Assembly (NCBI GenBank): GCA_040508545.1
Contig: JBEVMR010000106.1
Location: forward strand, 1-22,340
Source: VRUE01 sp040508545
GTDB taxonomy: Bacteria > Actinomycetota > Thermoleophilia > Solirubrobacterales > 70-9
Direction: 5' to 3'
Length of the DNA stretch: 22,340 nt
The notes under the pieces were generated by a model, which made no database searches, was not told the origin of the DNA, and was given only the letters and a program-made list of their open reading frames with translations. Both the position numbers and the translations under genes were made by a program. Below are positions 14,878-22,190 of the stretch, piece after piece (the stretch's first letter is position 1; every line of letters starts with the position of its first letter).

Positions 14878-15958
14878 CGAAGACTTCTCGCCGATAGTCG
14901 AAGAGGCCCAGCTGGATGCCTCAGGCGGACTGCTGTCCCGCCTGAGGCGCCGGCAGGAGGTGACTCCCCTGAGCGCCGGGTTCGAGCGTGTGCTGCTCGA
15001 CGAGGACGGCTCGCCGCCCGCTCGGGGCCAGCTCTCCGCCGGTCAGAAGTACTGGTCCCGCGCCAGGAGCTGGGCGAAGGTCGACGTCGGCCTGCATAAC
15101 CTGAGCTTCGACATCCATTTCTCGAACCCGACCGGGACGGCGGGCTTCGTCGCCAAGCTGGCCGTAGCCACCAAGATCGAGAACGCGGCGGAAGCGGTGT
15201 CAAGCGGCGCCACCAGCGTGAAGGAGTTTCTCGAGCCGGCCCTGAGCCAGGCGATCAGCGAGGTCCGCCTCGAGGCCCATCCCGGCGACGGTAAGGATCC
15301 CGCGGCGGCGCTCACGGCAATGGCGGCAGAGGCGAATGCCGCACTGGGCAAGGCCTTGAAAGGCGACGTCCCCAGCCTCCCCGACTGGCTCTCGGCGCAG
15401 TGCAACTCGGTGGTCGTCAACCTCGACGCGGAGACCGCCAAGCACCGCGACGAACTGGTCGGCCGCACGCGGGGCGGACAGTTGCTCGAAGCCGACGGCG
15501 CCAACAAGCAGATCGAAAGGGTGCAGGAGATGGACATGCGCGACTTCGTCCGCGAACGGCTCGCGCCCCACTTCACCGATCCCGTAGCGAGGATCTTCGA
15601 GCTGGTCGCCGCCGATCCCAGTGCGCAGAACATCGAAAAGGCGGTGGGCGCGGTGAGCGGCATGGAAAACGAACACCGCGCGGCGGTCCTCAGCGTCCTC
15701 GAAGACGCGATCAACAACGACCTTCTCGACGTCGAGGATCCGATGTATCAGGCGATGGTGGAGATGGTCGTCAAAGCGCTGAAGGGGGCATCCCTTGCGG
15801 CCACCCCGACGGCTGCACTGGGAACCGCGCCGGCCGGCCTGTCCCCCAGCTCGGAGGGGGAAACCGTCGAGGGAGAGCACGAAACCGAGGAAGTCGACTC
15901 ACCCGGCGCCGGCGGTGACGAGGGAGGCGGGGGCGATCGCGACTGGACGAGCAGCTGA
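14867..15958 (+). CDS. cassette protein C: possible SPFH/band-7-like protein with acidic tail
   Basis: The protein is 363 aa. I cannot name it securely. Residues about 68-240 suggest an SPFH-like fold: strands KVDVGLHNLSFDIHF and AGFVAKLAVATKI are followed by VKEFLEPALSQAISEVRLE, the order seen in band-7 proteins, and later NSVVVNLDAET. The middle is helical; the last 40 residues are Gly/Glu/Ser-rich (DEGGGGDRDW) and probably disordered. There is no membrane segment. The TTG at 14867 is preceded by a strong gaggagggg Shine-Dalgarno sequence and overlaps gene B by 11 nt. Gene D begins four bases from its stop. If it is SPFH-like it could form a membrane-associated scaffold with D. Confidence 0.7.
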   Translation: MPGNEDFSPIVEEAQLDASGGLLSRLRRRQEVTPLSAGFERVLLDEDGSPPARGQLSAGQKYWSRARSWAKVDVGLHNLSFDIHFSNPTGTAGFVAKLAVATKIENAAEAVSSGATSVKEFLEPALSQAISEVRLEAHPGDGKDPAAALTAMAAEANAALGKALKGDVPSLPDWLSAQCNSVVVNLDAETAKHRDELVGRTRGGQLLEADGANKQIERVQEMDMRDFVRERLAPHFTDPVARIFELVAADPSAQNIEKAVGAVSGMENEHRAAVLSVLEDAINNDLLDVEDPMYQAMVEMVVKALKGASLAATPTAALGTAPAGLSPSSEGETVEGEHETEEVDSPGAGGDEGGGGDRDWTSS

Positions 15959-15961
15959 GCG

Positions 15962-16735
15962 ATGCTCTTCGCCCCACTGAAGTGGCTCGTCGGGCTGATC
16001 GCCTGGCTTCCCGAGGTGGTCCGCCCGGGGGTCTTCCTGGCGACCCTCGTGCTGATCGTCTGGTTCGCCGTCGTCCAACGCGGCCTGCCCGACCTCTGGC
16101 ACGCGCTCTGCCGCGGCTCGGCTCGCCTGGTCGACCTGGTCATCGGCATCGCCCTGCTGCCCGACTATCTGACGACCACCGCGAAGCAGAAGCGCGGCGA
16201 AGAACCGGGCGAAGCGGTGCTCGCGTTCGGCGGGGTCGCGGAACGCGTCCTCGACGGCGCAGCCGGCTTCTACGAGCGGCACCAGCGCGAGCCGATCGAG
16301 TGGAAGCCGGTGCCATGGATCCCGTGTCTCGTGATCGTCGCCGTATCGGCGATTCCATGGCTGGTCATGGAGAGGCTGCCGGCCTCGAGCGAGGCGCGAG
16401 TCCAGCTTGCCAATGCGTTCGATCGATGGCGTGACGTGGAAGCCTGGGCGGACGTCGACCCCTCGCGCCGAGCGGGCCCCGGCATCTCCTGGGCGCCCCG
16501 GCCGAGGGCCGTTAGCGTTCGCCAACACGACAGGATCCTCGGCGTGACCCTTCGCTGCCGGGCGGACGAGCGCTGCGTCGGCCGGGTCATCCTGCGCACC
16601 GGGTCGGGCGAAAAGCTCCATTCGCGCATGGCGAGCGTGAAACAGGGCTCGACGAGGACCGTCCACATGCATCTCTCCAGGTCCCAGTCCCAGCAGCGGA
16701 CGACGGTTCGCGTCGCCCGAGCCGATCCGCGGTAG
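15962..16735 (+). CDS. cassette protein D: membrane protein with beta-rich C-terminal domain
   Basis: The protein is 257 aa. Hydrophobic segments at about 4-19, 23-40 and 118-137 (WIPCLVIVAVSAIPWLVM) are probable membrane helices, separated by a helical, charged stretch (60-115). The last 75 residues (from about VSVRQHDRILGVTLRC) contain alternating strands and a C-x5-C pair (CRADERC), similar in style to Cys-containing beta domains common on actinobacterial surface proteins. That end would lie outside the cell if the helix count is odd. ATG 15962 is three bases after the gene C stop. Its TAG abuts the stop codon of the convergent oxidoreductase gene, closing the cassette. It probably anchors the other three proteins. 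Confidence 0.73.
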   Translation: MLFAPLKWLVGLIAWLPEVVRPGVFLATLVLIVWFAVVQRGLPDLWHALCRGSARLVDLVIGIALLPDYLTTTAKQKRGEEPGEAVLAFGGVAERVLDGAAGFYERHQREPIEWKPVPWIPCLVIVAVSAIPWLVMERLPASSEARVQLANAFDRWRDVEAWADVDPSRRAGPGISWAPRPRAVSVRQHDRILGVTLRCRADERCVGRVILRTGSGEKLHSRMASVKQGSTRTVHMHLSRSQSQQRTTVRVARADPR

Positions 16736-18007
16736 TCAGGAGGAGACGGCGAAGCGGGCGCCGGCGCGCGCGAAACGATCGAGGCTGGCGACGCCGAGGG
16801 CGGTCGCCGGGGTCAGGCAGCCGGCGCGGGTGGGCGTGGCGCCCTCCTCGCCGAGCAGCAGGCCGACCTCGCCGAGCAGCTTGGCCGTCGTCAGGTAACC
16901 GGGGTGGCCGTCGGCGTCGAGGTCGACACGGACGGAGCGGCCGGCGGCGGTGCGCGCGTCGACCGTGAGGCGCCAGGACCACTGCTCGAGCTTCGCGCCC
17001 GAGGGGCCGAAGCCAGAGTCGGGGAGAACCTTGCGCATGACGTCGGCCGAGCGCTCCCTGAGCGATGGCCGCGCTCGCGTCAGCCCGCGGAAGCCAGCTT
17101 GCATCCCCGCCAGCGCTCCGGCGGCCGCGTAACGCAGCGGCAGAGTAGCGCTACCGCTGCCGGGGACCGCGATGCCCTCGCGGTAGCGGAGCGGCGCTGC
17201 CGAGTCGCCGCGCTCGGCAGCGAGCAGCGCCGCGGTGCGGTGGACCACGGCGGGGTTGATGAAGGCGAGTGGGGTCATCGGGGAGATCACCTCACCGCGG
17301 GCGTTTGCCCGTGGCGCGAGCGCGATCGGGCTGCGGCGGCGAACAGCCGCGGCGAGATCGGGGTCGGTGATCAGCGCGGCCGGGTCGGCGATCCCTTCGG
17401 CGCCCTCCCCGCCCAGCGCCTCGGCCATGCTCTGCAGCGTCCCGCCGGAGATCAGGTCGGCGAGGCCGAGTCGGCCCGACGGCTGCCGCGACGCCACGCC
17501 GACGTCGGCCTCGGCGAGGCCTTCGCCCCAGCGCTCACGCGCGGTCTCGTCGGCGAGCAGGACGGATAGGTCGGGCGGCAGCGCCTCGAAGCCGCAGACC
17601 TGGACGATCTTCACCCCCGCGGCGGCGGCGCGCTCGTGGAAGGCGTCGATCGTGCGGCGCACGAAGGGGATCTCGCCGGTCAGGTCGACGTAGTGGGCGC
17701 CGTTCTCGACGCAGGCCTCGATCACCGGCGTGCCGTAGAGGGTGTAGGGGCCGACGAGGTCGAGAACGACGCGGGCGCGGGCGGCCATCGCCGCCAGCGA
17801 GGCCGGGTCGCCGACGTCGGCTGCGATCGCCTCGGGAGCGGCGATGCCGATCTCGCCGAGCACGCGCTCGAGCTTGGCGGCATCGCGGCCGGCAACCGCC
17901 CAGCTCGCCCCGGCCTCCTCGGCGCGCTCCGCCAGATAAGCAGCGACGCGCCGGCCGGTGACGCCGCTGGCGCCGAAGACGACGACGGAGAGATCCTTGC
18001 CTGCCAC
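16736..18007 (-). CDS. saccharopine dehydrogenase-like / trans-acting enoyl reductase family oxidoreductase
   Basis: The protein is 423 aa. The N-terminal NAD(P)-binding motif is VVFGASGVTGRR (9-20), followed by WAVAGRDAAKLERVL and DLVGPYTLYGTPVIEACVEN, characteristic of the saccharopine-dehydrogenase-like family that includes mycobacterial trans-acting enoyl reductases. A true lysine-pathway enzyme is unlikely since no other lysine genes are here. It starts with GTG at 18007, ten bases after the SRPBCC gene, so it is the third gene of a minus-strand operon with a methyltransferase and an SRPBCC protein. A lipid or polyketide reduction is plausible. It is stop-to-stop with cassette gene D, with no space for a terminator. 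Confidence 0.84.
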   Translation of the reverse strand: MAGKDLSVVVFGASGVTGRRVAAYLAERAEEAGASWAVAGRDAAKLERVLGEIGIAAPEAIAADVGDPASLAAMAARARVVLDLVGPYTLYGTPVIEACVENGAHYVDLTGEIPFVRRTIDAFHERAAAAGVKIVQVCGFEALPPDLSVLLADETARERWGEGLAEADVGVASRQPSGRLGLADLISGGTLQSMAEALGGEGAEGIADPAALITDPDLAAAVRRRSPIALAPRANARGEVISPMTPLAFINPAVVHRTAALLAAERGDSAAPLRYREGIAVPGSGSATLPLRYAAAGALAGMQAGFRGLTRARPSLRERSADVMRKVLPDSGFGPSGAKLEQWSWRLTVDARTAAGRSVRVDLDADGHPGYLTTAKLLGEVGLLLGEEGATPTRAGCLTPATALGVASLDRFARAGARFAVSS

Positions 18008-18017
18008 GGGCGTGAAG

Positions 18018-18494
18018 TTAACTGGTCGGCGGCTCGACCTGGCGGTCGCCGCTCTCGATCCGCTTCTTCAGCTCGCCGGGGCGAGCGTTGACCAGCATCG
18101 CCCGGGCCGCTGCCTCTACCGGGCCTCGGATCAGCATCCCGAGCACCCGTCCGGGGTCGCCGTCAAGCGTGTAGGTAGCCCGCGTCCGCCCCTCCCCCAG
18201 ATCCTCCAGCACCCAGGAGCCCTCGACCGACTTGAGGTCGCCCTTCTCCTGGCTCCAGGAGAGGCGCGTCGGCGGGTCGTAGCTGAAACGGACCTGCGTC
18301 TTCACCTGCCTGACCTTGATGTCGCTGACGCTCTCGACCAGGGTCGGGCGCCTCTCGCCGTCGCGCTCCAGCGCGGTTATCGAGACCAGACCGCCCTGCC
18401 ACTCGGGGGCGATCAGCACGTCCTCGACCAGCGCCCAGACCTCCTCGATCGGGGCCTCGATCTCAGCGTCTGCGGTACCACCCATGTGTGCCAT
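18018..18494 (-). CDS. SRPBCC (START-like) family protein
   Basis: The protein is 158 aa with the helix-grip pattern of SRPBCC proteins: an opening strand and helix (AEIEAPIEEVWALVEDVLIA then PEWQGGL), a central sheet (TQVRFSYDPPTRLSWSQEKG), SWVLEDLGEGRTRATYTLD, and a closing helix (EAAARAMLVNARPGELKKRI). Relatives bind hydrophobic ligands or act as polyketide cyclases. ATG 18494 has a GGAGG eight bases upstream, inside the end of the methyltransferase gene, whose stop codon immediately adjoins this ATG. It is probably the binding or cyclase partner in this operon. The ligand is unknown. Confidence 0.87.
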   Translation of the reverse strand: MAHMGGTADAEIEAPIEEVWALVEDVLIAPEWQGGLVSITALERDGERRPTLVESVSDIKVRQVKTQVRFSYDPPTRLSWSQEKGDLKSVEGSWVLEDLGEGRTRATYTLDGDPGRVLGMLIRGPVEAAARAMLVNARPGELKKRIESGDRQVEPPTS

Positions 18495-19316
18495 CTATGC
18501 CACCTCCGGTTTGCGTGCCGAGACGAACTGGGCAAGGCCGCTGACCCGCTGCTCGATCTCGGCCAGGCCGTGGTCGATCAGCGCCCGCGTCAGCTCGTCG
18601 CGCCCGAAGACCCGCACGCCGCTCGCGCCGCGCACGATCGCGTTGGCCGTGCTGGCGGGCAGCGGGCCCCTGTTGCAACTGGACAGCAGCGCGAGCCGTC
18701 CCCCCGGCGCGAGGGCGCGGACGATCTCCGCCAGCGCCCGCATCGGCTCCTCGATCAGGTACAGGGCAGCGAAGCAGCAGATCGCGTCGAAGCTGGCGTC
18801 GCGGAAGGGCAGCGCGCAGGCGTCGCCGCGCAGGTAGGCGACGTTGGCGCTCTCCGTGTCCCGCACGGCGACGTCCAGCATCGGCGCCGAGGCGTCGATA
18901 CCGACGACGAGGCCGTCGCCCGCCGACGCGGCGAAGTCGCGAGTGAAGTTGCCGGGGCCGCAGGCCACGTCGAGGACCCGGTCGCCGGGCTCGATCGAGA
19001 GCATCGCCAGCGCCATCCGGTGCTCCTCGCCGGTCCCCGGCCCGGTCAGCCCCATCAGCAGGCGGCCGCCGAGCGGGCGCCAGAAGCGCTGGTAGACCTG
19101 CGGCAGCACCCGGCTCACCATCAGCCGCTGGCCGAGCCGCGCCCCGGTCGGGTCGCGCTGGCCGAGCAGGTCGAGGTAGCCGTGGGTGACGTCGGTATCC
19201 CCGCTCGGGACTGGATCCGTGAAGAGATCGAGCGCTTGCTCGATCGCGGGTGCGAGATCTCGGTGCTCGCCGGAGAGCAATGCGGGGTCGGCCATCGCCT
19301 TGAGGCTAGCGCCCAT
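18495..19316 (-). CDS. class I SAM-dependent methyltransferase (UbiE/COQ5-like)
   Basis: This is about 273 aa from ATG 19316, or 266 aa from ATG 19295. Motif I is VLDVACGPGNFTR, then VGIDASAPMLDVA for the acidic loop, YLRGDACALPFRDASFDAIC for motif II, and LAEIVRALAPGGRLAL for motif III, a layout typical of UbiE-like methyltransferases. The N-terminal 95 residues (DLFTDPVPSGDTDVTHGYLD, then VYQRFWRPLGGRLLMG) match a family that acts on lipids or quinone-type substrates. No Shine-Dalgarno sequence supports either ATG. The stop codon adjoins the SRPBCC gene. A palindrome sits directly upstream of the longer start, in the 40-bp gap to the divergent SDR gene. Confidence 0.86.
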   Translation of the reverse strand: MGASLKAMADPALLSGEHRDLAPAIEQALDLFTDPVPSGDTDVTHGYLDLLGQRDPTGARLGQRLMVSRVLPQVYQRFWRPLGGRLLMGLTGPGTGEEHRMALAMLSIEPGDRVLDVACGPGNFTRDFAASAGDGLVVGIDASAPMLDVAVRDTESANVAYLRGDACALPFRDASFDAICCFAALYLIEEPMRALAEIVRALAPGGRLALLSSCNRGPLPASTANAIVRGASGVRVFGRDELTRALIDHGLAEIEQRVSGLAQFVSARKPEVA

Positions 19317-19319
19317 ATC

Positions 19320-19339
19320 GTGAGCGGATGAATGCTCAC
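19320..19339. promoter_or_regulatory. gtgagc/gctcac palindrome between divergent methyltransferase and SDR genes
   Basis: The arms gtgagc (19320-19325) and gctcac (19334-19339) flank an 8-bp spacer. The whole gap between the two divergent start codons is only 40 bp, so a dimeric regulator here could affect both genes. If the methyltransferase starts at 19295 instead of 19316, more room exists for a promoter. The operator role is inferred. Confidence 0.35.
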
Positions 19340-19356
19340 CCCAAACAGGAGGCTTT

Positions 19357-20283
19357 GTGAGCTGGAGCGTCGCCGACATTCCCGACCAAACGGGCCTGAC
19401 CGCGGCCGTGACCGGCGCCAACGGCGGGCTCGGCCTAGAGACGGCGCGGGCGCTGGCGGGGGCCGGGGCGACGGTCGTGATCGCGGCCCGCAACCAGGAG
19501 AAGGCAGCGGCGGCCGAGGCCTCGATCCGCAAGAGCGTGCCGGATGCCGGACTCGAGGTGGTCAGGCTCGACCTCGGCTCGCTGGCGTCGGTGCGCGAGG
19601 CGGCGGCGCAGATCCTCGCCGGCCACGAGACGATCGACGTCCTCGTCAACAACGCCGGCGTGATGGGGATCCCCGAGCGCAAGACCGCCGACGGCTTCGA
19701 GATGCAGTTCGGCGTCGACCACCTCGGCCACTTCGCACTCACCGCGCTGCTGATGCCGGCTCTGCTGCGGGCGAACGCGGCGCGGATCGTCACCGTGACC
19801 AGCACCGCCCATCACATGGGCACGGCGGTCGATCCGGAGAACCCCCACCTGGAGGGGCGTTACCGACCGTGGCGCGCCTACGGGCAGGCCAAGCTCGCGA
19901 ACTTCCACTTCGGCCTCGGGCTGGATCGGCTGCTGCGTGAGGCCGGCGCTCCGGCCGCGAGCCTGGTCGCCCATCCCGGCCTCTCCAACACCGAGCTGCA
20001 GGCGGTCAGCGTCGCCGAGACCGACGGCGGCCTCTCGCAGCGCTTCTTCCACGGCCTCGCCCGCTCGACCGGCATGTCGCCGGCGCAGGGAGCGCTCTCA
20101 CAGCTGCGGGCCGCGACCGACCCGAGGGCGAAGGGCGGCGAGCTCTACGGCCCGCTCTTCGTCAACAGCGGCCCCCCAGTCCGCAAGCCGGTTCTGCGAC
20201 GGCTGGGGATGAAGCGGGCGATCGAGCGGCTGTGGGAGGTGTCCGAGCGGGAGACCGGGGTGCAGCTCGATCGCCTCAGCTAG
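19357..20283 (+). CDS. short-chain dehydrogenase/reductase (SDR)
   Basis: The protein is 308 aa. Classical SDR motifs are present: TGANGGLG for cofactor binding (19-26), NNAG (98-101), catalytic Ser149 in TSTAHH, and Tyr175/Lys179 in AYGQAKLAN. The position of the substrate loop (PENPHLEGRYRPWRAY) resembles retinol-dehydrogenase/protochlorophyllide-reductase-like SDRs of actinobacteria. The GTG at 19357 has a GGAGG seven bases upstream. It is divergent from the methyltransferase operon and its stop codon directly abuts the 3' end of tRNA-Val. The substrate is unknown. Confidence 0.9.
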   Translation: MSWSVADIPDQTGLTAAVTGANGGLGLETARALAGAGATVVIAARNQEKAAAAEASIRKSVPDAGLEVVRLDLGSLASVREAAAQILAGHETIDVLVNNAGVMGIPERKTADGFEMQFGVDHLGHFALTALLMPALLRANAARIVTVTSTAHHMGTAVDPENPHLEGRYRPWRAYGQAKLANFHFGLGLDRLLREAGAPAASLVAHPGLSNTELQAVSVAETDGGLSQRFFHGLARSTGMSPAQGALSQLRAATDPRAKGGELYGPLFVNSGPPVRKPVLRRLGMKRAIERLWEVSERETGVQLDRLS

Positions 20284-20356
20284 TGGGCGGTGACGGGCTC
20301 GAACCGCCGACCCCCTCCTTGTAAGGGAGGTGCTCTCCCAACTGAGCTAACCGCCC
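20284..20356 (-). tRNA. tRNA-Val (anticodon TAC)
   Basis: This is a complete 73-nt cloverleaf on the minus strand: acceptor GGGCGGT pairs with ACCGCCC, the D arm is GCTC/GAGC, the anticodon arm CCTCC-CTTACAA-GGAGG gives anticodon TAC, and the T arm is GGCGG-TTCGAGC-CCGTC. The discriminator is A, the usual valine base. CCA is not encoded. The 3' end lies directly against the SDR stop codon. Confidence 0.97.
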
Positions 20357-20439
20357 GGGCCTTTTGATTATGCGGCATGTTCGCGCGGCGGACCGGGTAT
20401 CCGACGATGGACCTAGATTGCCTCGAGGTTGGGAGAAGG

Positions 20440-21120
20440 ATGCGGACTCGAATGAAGACACCTGCGTTGCTGGCGGCTCTGGCGCTGACCTTGCTCGTGC
20501 CTGCCCCCGCCTCGGCGCTGGACCGGACGGTCACTGTGAGCGGGTCGGCGACCCAGCAGGTGCCGAACGACACCGCTGGCCTCGGCTTCCAGGTCGCGCA
20601 GGAACGGCGTTCGCGCGCGGCCGCGCTCCGCGTCGTATCGGTCCGCCTTCGCACTGTGATCGCGGCCGTGCAGGGGATTCCCGGCGTCGGCCCAGGCGAC
20701 GTGGCCACGGGGCAGATCTCGGTGCGGAAAGTCGTCCGCGACGAGCTCACCCTCTACCGGGCGAGCGAGGGAATCTCGGTGATCCTGCACCAGCCGGACC
20801 AGGCCGGAGAGATGGTCAACGCCGCCGTGGCCGCCGGCGCGACCGGCACCCGCGGCCCCAGGTTCTTCGCCGGTGACCCCGAGCTTGCCTACGAAAGCAC
20901 CCTGCTCGCCGCCTTCGACCAGGCCAAGGCCAAGGCTGCCGCTCTCGCGGCCCGCGCTGGGGCTACGCTGGGGCCGGCAGTCAACATCGAAGAAGGATCC
21001 GAACTGGTTCCGGCGCAGGGCGCGCCACAGTCGAAGGACACCGCCGCGCCGGCGCCGCCGGTGAAGCCGGGAGCGTCGACGGTAACGGCGACCGTCCGCG
21101 TCGTCTTCGAACTGCAGTAG
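20440..21120 (+). CDS. secreted SIMPL domain (DUF541) protein
   Basis: The protein is 226 aa. The N-terminus is a clear signal peptide (RTRMKTPALLAALALTLLVP, cleaved after APASA). The mature part opens with RTVTVSGSATQQVPNDTAGL, the canonical SIMPL/DUF541 opening, and includes VATGQISVRK and AFDQAKAKAAALAARAGATL later in the fold. Members are periplasmic or outer-face proteins of poorly known role in stress tolerance. The ATG at 20440 is chosen for the gggagaagg just upstream and a -10-like TAGATT (20413-20418); an ATG at 20452 is the alternative. The Pro/Ala-rich linker before the last strand is typical. Confidence 0.88.
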   Translation: MRTRMKTPALLAALALTLLVPAPASALDRTVTVSGSATQQVPNDTAGLGFQVAQERRSRAAALRVVSVRLRTVIAAVQGIPGVGPGDVATGQISVRKVVRDELTLYRASEGISVILHQPDQAGEMVNAAVAAGATGTRGPRFFAGDPELAYESTLLAAFDQAKAKAAALAARAGATLGPAVNIEEGSELVPAQGAPQSKDTAAPAPPVKPGASTVTATVRVVFELQ

Positions 21121-21146
21121 CCGGGACCGGCTGAGAGAATCGACCG

Positions 21147-21479
21147 ATGGACTCGGCCATTCTCTGGCGCGTGGCGGTGGTGCAGCTGATCGCCGTGGCG
21201 ACGCTCTCCCTCCTGCTGGGAGTCGTTTTCTCGCACGGCTTCTTCGAGGCCTGGAGCTGGTTGGTCGGGCCGCTGTCCTGGTTGGCCTGCGCCTGGATCA
21301 CCGCCCGCGTCGTCGGCCTGCCCGAGGCGCCGGTGCTGCTCCGGGCTCTCCTGGCCGGGATCCCGAGCCTCCTCTTCGTTTTGCTCGGCGCCCACTGGCT
21401 TGGCGCGGCGGTGGCGGTGGCTCTGTTCGCCGTGCTCTGCGCCCAGCTCCCCCGGCCATTCGCCGGGCCGGCTGCTTAG
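21147..21479 (+). CDS. small membrane protein, four predicted helices
   Basis: The protein is 110 aa and hydrophobic, with membrane segments at about 7-28, 35-53, 64-80 and 84-102. It has no recognised catalytic motif. ATG 21147 lies 26 bp after the SIMPL stop, so it may be co-transcribed. I know no family name for it beyond a small actinobacterial-type membrane protein. Confidence 0.7.
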   Translation: MDSAILWRVAVVQLIAVATLSLLLGVVFSHGFFEAWSWLVGPLSWLACAWITARVVGLPEAPVLLRALLAGIPSLLFVLLGAHWLGAAVAVALFAVLCAQLPRPFAGPAA

Positions 21480-21513
21480 ACGCGCCACTTTCGCCAGAGC
21501 TCGTCCGGCTTCT

Positions 21514-21545
21514 TGTGTACTGGACTGTACATTTAGCGGTATAGT
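21514..21545 (+). promoter_or_regulatory. candidate promoter/operator of TetR-4 with two TGTAC repeats
   Basis: Upstream of TetR-4 lie TGTACT (21516-21521) and TGTACA (21526-21531), ten base pairs apart (one helical turn), followed by a good -10-like TATAGT (21540-21545). A weak -35 (gtactg, 21517-21522) at 17 bp would overlap the repeats, so a bound TetR protein would block the promoter. The start codon is 33 bases downstream. The promoter and autorepression are inferred. Confidence 0.45.
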
Positions 21546-21578
21546 TGCGTACCTCGTTGTCTATACCCGGAGCGTGCG

Positions 21579-22190
21579 ATGGAGCAGGGCGAAACGCGGC
21601 GCGATGCGATCCTCGAAGCGATGATCCGAGTCACCGGCAGCAAGGGGTACCCCGCCACCTCGGTCGCCGACGTGCTGGCCGAGGCCGGCACCTCCCGCAC
21701 CACCTTCTACAAGCACTTCGACAACAAGCGGGAGTGCTTCCTCGCCGCCTATGACCTTGCCTTCGAGAAGATCCTCGGCGCGGCCGAGACTGCCTGTGCA
21801 GAGGGAGGCAGCTGGCCCGACCGGGCGAGGAGAGGGCTCCGCGTAGTGGTTGAGCTGCTCAGCTCCGACCGGCCGCTGGCGCAGACGGCGATCGTCGAGG
21901 TCTCAGCCGCAGGCGCGGAGGCGCGGAGGCGGCACTCGGCCGCGATCGCCCGCCTCGCGGAGCTGCTCGACTCGGGCGCGCCACCGCGCCCGGAGGGCGA
22001 GCCGGAGCTGCCCCCGAACACCGCCTTGATGACCGTCGGCGCTGTCACCGGCCTGATCCTCGACCAACTCCGACAGGACCGTGCGTCGAACCTATCGCTG
22101 ATCTTGCCCGAGCTCGAGTTCGCCCTGCTCGTCCCCTATCTCGGGCCACGGATCGCAGCCGGGGGCTTCGCCGAGGCTGCGTCTACCTAA
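21579..22190 (+). CDS. TetR/AcrR family transcriptional regulator (TetR-4)
   Basis: The protein is 203 aa. The HTH domain (ETRRDAILEAMIRV, then TSRTTFYKHFDNKRECFLAAYD) is nearly the same as that of TetR-3 at 3358. The C-terminal domain keeps the shared hallmarks AIVEVSAAGAEARRRH, LMTVGAVTGLILDQL and LLVPYLGP. ATG 21579 aligns with the TetR-3 start. The stop codon overlaps by 4 nt the stop of an incomplete gene on the other strand. It is probably self-regulated through the upstream TGTAC repeats. The ligand and targets are unknown. Confidence 0.9.
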   Translation: MEQGETRRDAILEAMIRVTGSKGYPATSVADVLAEAGTSRTTFYKHFDNKRECFLAAYDLAFEKILGAAETACAEGGSWPDRARRGLRVVVELLSSDRPLAQTAIVEVSAAGAEARRRHSAAIARLAELLDSGAPPRPEGEPELPPNTALMTVGAVTGLILDQLRQDRASNLSLILPELEFALLVPYLGPRIAAGGFAEAAST

